From positions 1-49,100 of the forward strand of contig NZ_JAJFAU010000017.1 of assembly GCF_022614595.1 (NCBI RefSeq): a DNA stretch of 49,100 bases, in the 5' to 3' direction. The notes under the pieces were generated by a model. That model was not told where the DNA came from. It made no database searches and saw nothing but the letters and a program-made list of their open reading frames with translations. Source of the DNA: Streptomyces sp. CNQ085 (lineage in GTDB: Bacteria > Actinomycetota > Actinomycetes > Streptomycetales > Streptomycetaceae). Positions 43,243 to 49,100 of this stretch are shown here, one piece after another (position 1 is the stretch's first letter; each line of letters opens with the position of its first letter). Both the position numbers and the translations under genes were made by a program.

Positions 43243-44487
43243 ATGGTCGCCAGCACTGTCCAGCACACCGGCCGCGACGACGCGCCGGCACTCACCCTCG
43301 ACGACGTACGCGCCGCCCAGAAGACGCTCTTGGGGGTGGCCCGGACGACCGCGCTGGAGGGCAGCCGCCACCTCGGCGAACTGGTCGGTTCGCCCGTCCA
43401 CCTCAAGTGCGAGAACCTCCAGCGCACCGGGTCGTTCAAGGTCCGCGGCGCGTATGTGCGGATAGCCGCGATGTCCGCCGAGGAGCGCGCCCGCGGGGTC
43501 GTCGCGGCCTCCGCGGGCAACCACGCCCAGGGCGTCGCCCTGGCCGCCTCCCTGCTGGGGGTGCGTTCTACGGTCTACATGCCGGTGGGCGCGGCGCTGC
43601 CGAAGGTGGCGGCGACCCGTGACTACGGCGCGCGGGTGCGGCTGCACGGGCAGGTGGTGGACGAGACGCTGCGGGCGGCGCAGGAGTACGCGGCCGGGAC
43701 CGGCGCGGTCTTCATCCACCCCTTCGACCATCCCGACATCGTCGCCGGCCAGGGCACGGTCGGGCTGGAGATCCTGGAGCAGTGCCCGGAGGTCCGCACG
43801 GTCGTCGTCGGCATCGGCGGCGGCGGGCTGGCGGCGGGGGTGGCGCTGGCGGTGAAGTCGCTGCGGCCGGACGTGCGCGTGGTCGGGGTGCAGGCCGAGG
43901 GGGCCGCGGCGTACCCGCCCTCGCTGGCCGCCGGGCACCCGGTGACCCTGGAGTCGGTCTCGACGATGGCCGACGGGATCATGGTCGGGCGGCCCGGGGA
44001 CGTGCCGTTCGAGATCGTCGGCAGGATGGTCGACGAGGTCCGCACGGTGAGCGAGGACGCGCTCTCCAGCGCGCTGCTGCTCTGCCTGGAGCGCGCCAAG
44101 CTGGTCGTCGAGCCGGCCGGCGCCAGTCCGGTGGCGGCGCTGCTGTCCGCTCCGGACGCCTTCGAGGGGCCGGTGGTGGCCGTGCTCTCCGGCGGGAACG
44201 TCGATCCCCTGGTGCTGCAGCGCACGCTGCGGCACGGCATGGCGGCGGCGGGCCGCTACCTGTCGCTGCGGCTGCGGCTGACCGACCGCCCGGGGGCGCT
44301 TGCGGCGCTCCTGGCGGAGCTGTCGGTGGTGGACGCCAATGTGCTGGACATCAGCCATGTGCGGACCGATCCGCGGCTCGGGCTGACGGAGGTGGAGGTG
44401 GACCTGCACCTGGAGACCAAGGGTCCCCAGCACTGCGCCGAGGTGAAGACGTCGCTGGTCAGGGCCGGTTACACGGTAACGGGCTGA
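43243..44487 (+). CDS. ilvA: Threonine ammonia-lyase
   Basis: A 414-residue fold-type II PLP enzyme that deaminates threonine (and serine) to 2-oxobutyrate, first step to isoleucine. PLP Lys66 lies in RTGSFKVRGAY; the phosphate loop is VGIGGGGLAAG; ASAGNHAQGVA is the substrate loop. The C-terminal ACT domain (about 330-414: LSLRLRLTDRPGALAALLAELSVVDANVLDISHVR) is the short, single-ACT catabolic-style regulatory region. ATG 43243 lacks a Shine-Dalgarno and may start a leaderless mRNA. Confidence 0.93.
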   Translation: MVASTVQHTGRDDAPALTLDDVRAAQKTLLGVARTTALEGSRHLGELVGSPVHLKCENLQRTGSFKVRGAYVRIAAMSAEERARGVVAASAGNHAQGVALAASLLGVRSTVYMPVGAALPKVAATRDYGARVRLHGQVVDETLRAAQEYAAGTGAVFIHPFDHPDIVAGQGTVGLEILEQCPEVRTVVVGIGGGGLAAGVALAVKSLRPDVRVVGVQAEGAAAYPPSLAAGHPVTLESVSTMADGIMVGRPGDVPFEIVGRMVDEVRTVSEDALSSALLLCLERAKLVVEPAGASPVAALLSAPDAFEGPVVAVLSGGNVDPLVLQRTLRHGMAAAGRYLSLRLRLTDRPGALAALLAELSVVDANVLDISHVRTDPRLGLTEVEVDLHLETKGPQHCAEVKTSLVRAGYTVTG

Positions 44488-44504
44488 GGCGTACGGACCG
44501 GGCG

Positions 44505-44518
44505 GGCGGCGGGCCGCC
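44505..44518 (+). terminator. Small GC hairpin after ilvA
   Basis: GGCGG / CCGCC with a 4-nt loop lies 17 nt after the ilvA stop and before the next promoter. Weak. Confidence 0.35.
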
Positions 44519-44550
44519 GGAACACGCCGGTGGGACACGCCGTAAATCGT

Positions 44551-44580
44551 TTGACGCGATATATCGCGTTCCTGCATAGT
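44551..44580 (+). promoter_or_regulatory. Promoter of DrrAB-like operon with 16-bp palindrome
   Basis: -35 TTGACG (44551-44556), 18-nt spacer, -10 CATAGT (44575-44580). The perfect palindrome ACGCGATATATCGCGT (44554-44569) overlaps the -35 and fills the spacer, an ideal repressor site. It is nearly identical to the DUF1707 operator at 5169-5182. The leader to the ATPase start is about 140 nt. Confidence 0.75.
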
Positions 44581-44724
44581 GCTGACCCGCACCGCGCCCG
44601 CGGTGTGTCCGTGCGCATCCGCCCGCACCGTCGCGTTCGGTGCGGAACGGCTGCTCCCGCGCGGTTTCCGCGATCCCCGCGGTTTCCGCCCTTCTCCGAC
44701 CACCCACACCCATGGGAGACCTCC

Positions 44725-45768
44725 ATGCCAGGTGCCATCCACGCCGAGGGGCTGGTCAAGACCTTCGGCGACGTCAGGGCTCTGGACGGTGTCGATCTCG
44801 ACGTCTCCGAAGGCACCGTACTGGGCCTGCTCGGGCCCAACGGCGCCGGGAAGACCACCACCGTACGGGTACTGACCACACTGCTGCGGCCCGACAGCGG
44901 CCGCGCGGTCGTGGCGGGCATCGACGTGCTCAGGCAGCCCCAGGAGGTACGCCGGTCCATCGGCCTGTCCGGGCAGTTCGCCGCCGTCGACGAGTACCTG
45001 ACCGGCCGCGAGAACCTCCAGATGGTCGGCCGCCTCTACCAGATGTCCGCACGCGACGCCAAGCGGCGGGCCGCCGAGCTGCTGGAGCGGTTCAACCTCG
45101 CCGACGCCGCCGACCGGACCGCCAAGACGTACTCCGGCGGCATGCGCCGCCGCCTCGACCTCGCCGCCGCGCTGGTCGTCAGCCCGCCCGTGATGTTCAT
45201 GGACGAGCCGACCACCGGTCTGGACCCGCGCAACCGCCAGGCGCTGTGGGAGGTCATCGAGGAGCTGGTCGCCGGCGGCACCACACTGCTGCTGACCACC
45301 CAGTACCTGGAGGAGGCCGACCGGCTCGCCCACGACATCGCCGTGGTCGACCACGGCCGCGTCATCGCCCGCGGCACCTCCGACGAGCTCAAGGCCCGCA
45401 TCGGCGGCGAGCGCATCGAGGTCGTCGTGCACGAGCGCGACGACATCCGCACCACCGAGGAGATCCTGCGGGGCCTGGGCCGGGGTGCGGTCTCGCTGGA
45501 GGAGCACACCCGCAGGCTGACCGTCCCGGTCGTCGGCGGCGCCAAGCTGCTGGCCGAGGCCATCCGGGAGCTGGACGCCCGCGGCGTGGAGATCGACGAC
45601 GTCGGCCTGCGCCGACCGACCCTGGACGACGTGTTCATCTCGCTGACCGGCCACGCGGCCGAGGACGCCCAGGAGGCCGGAGCCGGCCCGGACGGCTCGA
45701 ACGGCTCGAACGGCTCGGACGACGGGTCCGCCGCCAAGGCCGCGGGCCGGAAGGAGGACACCAAGTGA
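44725..45768 (+). CDS. DrrA-like ABC exporter ATPase
   Basis: A 347-residue ATPase of the daunorubicin-resistance (DrrA/CcmA) family. Walker A GPNGAGKT (37-44), signature YSGGMRRRLDLAAAL, Walker B VMFMDEPTTGLDPRNR, switch TTQYLEEADRLAHDIAVVDHGRV. The family C-terminal DUF4162-like domain ends in LRRPTLDDVFISLTGH, followed by a Gly/Ser/Asn/Asp tail with a short GSN repeat. GGGAGACC precedes ATG 44725. Forms an exporter with the next gene; efflux of a drug or lipid is inferred from the family. Confidence 0.93.
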   Translation: MPGAIHAEGLVKTFGDVRALDGVDLDVSEGTVLGLLGPNGAGKTTTVRVLTTLLRPDSGRAVVAGIDVLRQPQEVRRSIGLSGQFAAVDEYLTGRENLQMVGRLYQMSARDAKRRAAELLERFNLADAADRTAKTYSGGMRRRLDLAAALVVSPPVMFMDEPTTGLDPRNRQALWEVIEELVAGGTTLLLTTQYLEEADRLAHDIAVVDHGRVIARGTSDELKARIGGERIEVVVHERDDIRTTEEILRGLGRGAVSLEEHTRRLTVPVVGGAKLLAEAIRELDARGVEIDDVGLRRPTLDDVFISLTGHAAEDAQEAGAGPDGSNGSNGSDDGSAAKAAGRKEDTK

Positions 45769-46625
45769 GCACCACCACCGGTTCCGCACCCACCACCCGC
45801 GCGCCCCGCGCGGGCGGCGGCGTCGGGCAGTCCCTGACGGACTCGCTGACCATCGCCAAACGCAACCTGCTGCGGATGATGCGCATCCCGGAGATGGTCG
45901 TCTTCGGCCTCATCCAGCCGGTCATGTTCGTGGTGCTGTTCAGCTACGTCTTCGGCGGCTCGATCAGCATCCCCGGCGCCGGCGTGGACGCCGGCGCCTA
46001 CCGCGAGTTCCTCATGGCGGGCATCTTCGCCCAGACCGTCACCTTCGCCACGGCCGGCGCGGGCGCGGGCATCGCCGAGGACATGCACAAGGGTCTCATC
46101 GACCGCTTCCGCTCCCTGCCGATGGCACGCGGCGCGGTCCTGACCGGCCGCACCCTGGCCGACCTCGTCCAGACCGCGCTGACCCTGGTGGTGCTGGCCG
46201 TCGTGGCGACGATCGTCGGCTGGCGGGCCCACGAGGGCGTCCTCAAGGCGCTGGCGGGCTTCTGCCTGCTGCTCCTGCTGGGCTACGCCTTCACCTGGAT
46301 CGGCGCGCTGATCGGCCTGTCGGTACGCACTCCGGAGGCGGCGACCTCCGGCGGACTGATCTGGCTGTTCCCGCTGACCTTCGTCTCGATCGCCTTCGTG
46401 CCCTCGGAGAACATGCCCTCGTTCCTGCGGCACGTCGCCGAGTGGAACCCGTTCAGCGCGACCGTGCTGGCGGCCCGCGAACTGTTCGGCAACCTCCCGC
46501 CCGGCTACCAGGCGCCCGACGCCTGGCCCATGCAGAACCCGGTCCTGGCCTCGCTGCTGTGGTCGGTGCTGATCATCGCGGTCTTCCGCACCCTGGCGGT
46601 GCGCAAGTACCGCTCGGCGGCCTGA
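45765..46625 (+). CDS. DrrB-like ABC-2 exporter permease
   Basis: A 286-residue six-helix ABC-2 permease. Segments include RNLLRMMRIPEMVVFGLIQPVMFVVLFSYVFGG, the family motif FRSLPMARGAVLTGRTLADLV, LLLLGYAFTWIGALIGLSVRTPEAATSGG, IAFVPSENMPSFLRHVAEWNPFSATV and a final helix. The GTG start overlaps the ATPase stop by 4 nt (GTGA) with GGAGGACA as ribosome site, so the pair is translationally coupled. Confidence 0.93.
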   Translation: MSTTTGSAPTTRAPRAGGGVGQSLTDSLTIAKRNLLRMMRIPEMVVFGLIQPVMFVVLFSYVFGGSISIPGAGVDAGAYREFLMAGIFAQTVTFATAGAGAGIAEDMHKGLIDRFRSLPMARGAVLTGRTLADLVQTALTLVVLAVVATIVGWRAHEGVLKALAGFCLLLLLGYAFTWIGALIGLSVRTPEAATSGGLIWLFPLTFVSIAFVPSENMPSFLRHVAEWNPFSATVLAARELFGNLPPGYQAPDAWPMQNPVLASLLWSVLIIAVFRTLAVRKYRSAA

Positions 46626-46652
46626 CCGGCGCGCCGCGGGCACGACGAAGCG

Positions 46653-46695
46653 GGCCCCGGCCGCCACGGAACCCCTTCCGTGGCGGCCGGGGGCC
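46653..46695. terminator. Strong bidirectional terminator
   Basis: A 15-bp perfect stem (46657-46671 / 46676-46690) with CCCC loop, extended by four more pairs around one bulge, lies between converging drrB-like and greA genes. Confidence 0.8.
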
Positions 46696-46748
46696 GCGCG
46701 TCGCCTCCGCCGTCTCCGCCCCGGTCCTGGGGGCCGGGGTCCGGGGGC

Positions 46749-47246
46749 TCAGGCCTGGTACGGCTTGGCGTTCAGGACCCGCACCGAGGCCATCCTGCCG
46801 TTGGGCAGCTCGTACTCGGCGTCGTCGCCGACCTTCTTGCCGTTCACACCCCGGCCCAGCGGGGACTGCGGGGAGTAGGTCTCGATGTCCGAGCTCGCGT
46901 ACTCACGGGAGGCCAGGAGGAAGGTGATCGTGTCGTCCTCGTCCCCGTCGAAGGCCACGGTGACCACCATGCCGGGCTCGACCACGCCGTCGTCCGCCGG
47001 GGCCTCGCCAACCTTGGCGTTCTCCAGCAGCTGGGTGAGCTGGCGTACCCGCAGCTCCTGCTTGCCCTGCTCCTCCTTGGCCGCGTGGTAGCCGCCGTTC
47101 TCACGGAGGTCGCCTTCCTCGCGGGCCGCCTCGATCTTCTTGGCGATCTCGACGCGGGCAGGACCCGACAGGTACTCCAGCTCGGCCTTGAGCTGGTCGT
47201 ACGCCTCCTGGGTGAGCCAGGTGACGTTGTCGCTGGTCTGGGTCAC
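46749..47246 (-). CDS. greA: Transcription elongation factor GreA
   Basis: A 165-residue factor that enters the RNA polymerase secondary channel and stimulates cleavage of backtracked RNA. The N-terminal coiled coil has its tip EEGDLRENGGYHAAKEEQ with acidic Asp46/Glu49, corresponding to E. coli Asp41/Glu44. The C-terminal FKBP-like domain ends SPQSPLGRGVNGKKVGDDAEYELPNGR. GTG 47246 has GAGGAGCACCT upstream. Slightly longer than E. coli GreA (158), normal for actinomycetes. Confidence 0.95.
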   Translation of the reverse strand: MTQTSDNVTWLTQEAYDQLKAELEYLSGPARVEIAKKIEAAREEGDLRENGGYHAAKEEQGKQELRVRQLTQLLENAKVGEAPADDGVVEPGMVVTVAFDGDEDDTITFLLASREYASSDIETYSPQSPLGRGVNGKKVGDDAEYELPNGRMASVRVLNAKPYQA

Positions 47247-47387
47247 AGGTGCTCCTCGTAGGTACTCTCGGGATATAAATCAACGCCCTACCCGAAGGGC
47301 GCGCCTTCATGGGTGGGCGAAACCACGAGCCTAACAATTCCGCCGGAAAAGGGAAGAAGGTCAAACCTTCGGGCCCGGGGTGGGCCG

Positions 47388-47807
47388 TCAGTTCCCGCCG
47401 GCCGTCGTACAGCCGATCAGCTGGGCGCTGGTGGCCCGCCCGGTGGTGCGCACGGTGACGATCTCGTCGATGCGGCCCCGCGGCCCGTCGAAGGTGAAGT
47501 CCGCGCGGCCCACGTCCCCGCCGTCCTCCGCGAGGGTGTTGACGGTGCACACACCGGTGACGTCCTCGTCCTTGCGGACCTCCAGGTGGACGGCCACCTC
47601 GCGGTCCGAGACGATCTCGAACTTGATCAGCTCGCCGCTGACCCGCGTCCCGGCGACGTACGACACCCCGAACCAGGCGATCAGCGCCAGGAACGCCACG
47701 CCCAGCACCGCGCCGACCGCCCTCAGACGGCGGTCCGAGTGCTCGTCCCCCGACCGCCCGTACCGCCCCCGGGGCAGCTCCGCGCGCGCCGGATCAGCCG
47801 AACTCAT
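47388..47807 (-). CDS. DUF4307 membrane protein
   Basis: A 139-residue actinobacterial protein with a short cytoplasmic part (ELPRGRYGRS), one helix (VGAVLGVAFLALIAWFGVSYVAG) and an extracytoplasmic beta domain containing two cysteines (GVCTVNTL, LIGCTTAGG). The DUF4307 pattern and position beside mca and greA are usual in Streptomyces. Function unknown. ATG 47807 has AGGACG upstream; a longer frame to 47879 overlaps the mca promoter region. Confidence 0.85.
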   Translation of the reverse strand: MSSADPARAELPRGRYGRSGDEHSDRRLRAVGAVLGVAFLALIAWFGVSYVAGTRVSGELIKFEIVSDREVAVHLEVRKDEDVTGVCTVNTLAEDGGDVGRADFTFDGPRGRIDEIVTVRTTGRATSAQLIGCTTAGGN

Positions 47808-47858
47808 CGCCACGTCCTGTCGGTCCTGTAGGGAATACAAGCGGATGCCGCTTCGGTC

Positions 47859-47864
47859 ACTATA
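47859..47864 (-). promoter_or_regulatory. Probable -10 of DUF4307 gene
   Basis: TATAGT on the minus strand, about 50 bp before ATG 47807, in the mca/DUF4307 divergent gap. No clear -35. Confidence 0.4.
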
Positions 47865-47902
47865 GAAGCCGTCTCCCATGACCAGGTAACGAGGATCGAG
47901 CC

Positions 47903-48775
47903 TTGACTGAACAGCTCAGACTGATGGCCGTGCACGCACACCCCGACGACGAGTCGAGCAAGGGCGCGGCGACCATGGCGAAGTACGTGTCCGAGGGGGT
48001 GGACGTGCTGGTCGTGACCTGCACGGGCGGGGAGCGCGGCTCCATCCTCAATCCCAAGCTCCAGGGCGACGCCTACATCGAGGAGCACATCCACGAGGTG
48101 CGAGCCAGGGAGATGGCCGAGGCCCGCGAGATCCTGGGCGTGAAGCAGGAGTGGCTGGGCTTCGTCGACTCCGGCCTGCCCGAGGGCGACCCGCTGCCGC
48201 CGCTGCCGGAGGACTGCTTCGCCCTCCAGGACGTGGAGGAGGCCGCCGGACGGCTGGTGCGCAGCATCCGTGCCTTCCGGCCGCACGTGATCACCACCTA
48301 CGACGAGAACGGCGGCTACCCGCACCCGGACCACATCATGACCCACCGGATCACGATGGCGGCCTTCGACGCCGCGGGCGACCCCGACCGCCATCCGGAC
48401 GCGGGTGAGCCGTGGCAGCCCCTGAAGCTCTACTACAACCAGGGCTTCAACCGCCCCCGCACCCTCGCCCTGCACGAGGCGATGCTGGAGCGCGGCCTGG
48501 ACTCCCCCTACGGCGAGTGGCTCAAGCGGTGGGAGGAGTTCCAGCGCGCCGAGCGCACGCTGACCACCTATGTGCCCTGCGCGGACTTCTTCGAGGTCCG
48601 GGACAAGGCGCTGATCGCCCACGCCACCCAGATCGACCCCGACGGCGGCTGGTTCAAGGTCCCGCTGGATCTCCAGCGGGAGGTCTGGCCGACGGAGGAG
48701 TACGAGCTGGCGAAGTCCCTGGTGGACACCTCCCTCCCCGAGGACGACCTCTTCGCGGGCATCCGCGACAATTGA
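47903..48775 (+). CDS. mca: Mycothiol S-conjugate amidase
   Basis: A 290-residue zinc amidase that cleaves mycothiol-toxin conjugates to a mercapturate and GlcN-inositol, the actinobacterial detoxification route. Zinc and catalytic residues are in HAHPDDES (His13, Asp15, Asp16) and GGYPHPDH (His144). TCTGGERGSILNP and the C-terminal THATQIDPDGGWF region favour Mca over the deacetylase MshB. Translation begins at TTG 47903, with AGGATCGAG upstream; no nearby ATG/GTG fits. The small membrane-protein gene follows by 4 nt. Confidence 0.93.
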   Translation: MTEQLRLMAVHAHPDDESSKGAATMAKYVSEGVDVLVVTCTGGERGSILNPKLQGDAYIEEHIHEVRAREMAEAREILGVKQEWLGFVDSGLPEGDPLPPLPEDCFALQDVEEAAGRLVRSIRAFRPHVITTYDENGGYPHPDHIMTHRITMAAFDAAGDPDRHPDAGEPWQPLKLYYNQGFNRPRTLALHEAMLERGLDSPYGEWLKRWEEFQRAERTLTTYVPCADFFEVRDKALIAHATQIDPDGGWFKVPLDLQREVWPTEEYELAKSLVDTSLPEDDLFAGIRDN

Positions 48776-48779
48776 CGCC

Positions 48780-48992
48780 ATGAGCCCGACCAACCTCGCC
48801 CTCACCCAGGCCCCAGGCCTCGTCGACCTCGCCAAGGAGTTCGACGAGAACAAGGTGACGCCCGGTGTCCTCGGCTTCCTCGTCTTCGCGGTGCTGGGGC
48901 TGGCCGTCTGGATGCTGATGAAGTCGCTGAACCGCCATATAGAGAAGGTCGACTTCGAGGAGTCGCCCGCCTCGGACGCCGGACGGTCCTGA
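48780..48992 (+). CDS. Small single-helix membrane protein
   Basis: A 70-residue protein with one helix (GVLGFLVFAVLGLAVWMLM, about 29-47) followed by a charged cytoplasmic tail (KSLNRHIEKVDFEE). It starts 4 nt after the mca stop and is surely co-transcribed. Such proteins accompany mca in Streptomyces; role unknown. Confidence 0.82.
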   Translation: MSPTNLALTQAPGLVDLAKEFDENKVTPGVLGFLVFAVLGLAVWMLMKSLNRHIEKVDFEESPASDAGRS

Positions 48993-49043
48993 CCCCGCCC
49001 GGCGCCGCGTATGCGTGCCCCGGGGCGTGCGGCGCCCGGCCCG

Positions 49044-49100
49044 TCAGACCTGTGCGCCGCTGTCTCCCGGCCTGCGTCCGTCCCCCGTGCCGAAGCGGCC
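49044..49100 (-). CDS. Possible C-terminal end of an unknown gene (right edge)
   Basis: On the minus strand the frame entering at 49100 reads GRFGTGDGRRPGDSGAQV and stops at 49044-49046. It would be the tail of a gene convergent with the mca unit. Too short to identify, and chance cannot be excluded. Confidence 0.3.
   Translation of the reverse strand, partial: GRFGTGDGRRPGDSGAQV

Noticed and set aside
45691-45722. Short repeated GGCTCGAAC units inside the DrrA-like gene
   Set aside because: Two and a half units encoding a Gly/Ser/Asn linker in a variable tail; ordinary low-complexity coding sequence.
42271-45789. 1172-codon minus-strand open frame
   Set aside because: It lies opposite ilvA, the MarR region and the DrrA-like gene; composition is Gly/Arg/His/Val-rich and shows no domain. 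It is the usual long antisense shadow of GC-rich genes.

Overview
The window is high-GC actinobacterial chromosome, almost certainly Streptomyces. Codon third positions are strongly GC-biased. Diagnostic genes include mycothiol S-conjugate amidase (mca), DUF4307, DUF1707, a PhoH-like PIN-ATPase, a GTP-dependent PEP carboxykinase, and a chitinase with a DasR-type operator. It looks like vertically inherited chromosome: I see no rRNA, tRNA, CRISPR array, insertion sequence or prophage, but there are three decayed genes.

Layout. 1-5048 (mostly minus strand): the edge of an unknown gene, a methyltransferase, a DUF402 protein, and class II and class I fumarases side by side. 5200-8959: a DUF1707 envelope-stress-like protein (plus), a frameshifted FtsX-type permease remnant, an AI-2E family exporter and a secreted coiled-coil transglycosylase. 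9346-13154: PhoH-like ATPase, cis-prenyltransferase, aldo-keto reductase. 13295-24288: a complete Tad (Flp) pilus locus on the minus strand. It comprises a zinc-ribbon protein, CpaB, CpaE/TadZ, two TadE pseudopilins, the CpaF ATPase, TadB and TadC. After a terminator follow the Flp pilin, a TadG-like protein, a lipoprotein and an OmpA-domain protein, then a divergent DUF192 gene and the prepilin peptidase. 24592-27895: DasR-type operator with GH18 chitinase, and an Nramp-related transporter. 28009-32859: a D-amino-acid/N-acyl-D-amino-acid utilisation locus (RidA, IclR regulator, a gutted PfkB sugar-kinase pseudogene, a D-serine-dehydratase-like enzyme, D-aminoacylase) around an IclR-type palindrome, with a 10-bp tandem repeat between iclR and ridA. 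32893-40000: hemolysin III homologue, PEP carboxykinase, a hypothetical gene behind a palindromic promoter, an AlaA-type aminotransferase and a YyaL-type thioredoxin-domain protein. 39862-43055: an ABC exporter fused translationally to the stump of a methyltransferase gene, and a MarR regulator. 43243-49100: threonine ammonia-lyase, a DrrAB-like ABC exporter, GreA, DUF4307, Mca and a small membrane protein.

Functionally, the Tad genes encode the pilin, its processing peptidase, motor, platform and cell-envelope anchors. Fumarases and PEP carboxykinase serve the TCA cycle and gluconeogenesis. The D-amino-acid locus and chitinase fit scavenging of peptidoglycan, chitin and modified amino acids.

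The most interesting signals are regulatory. A near-identical palindrome (CGCGATRTATCGCG) sits in the -35/-10 spacer of two promoters 39 kb apart. Six genes have a -10 hexamer 6-7 nt before the start codon and no Shine-Dalgarno, so their mRNAs are predicted to be leaderless. Two dead genes keep start and/or stop signals that are translationally linked to the living gene downstream.
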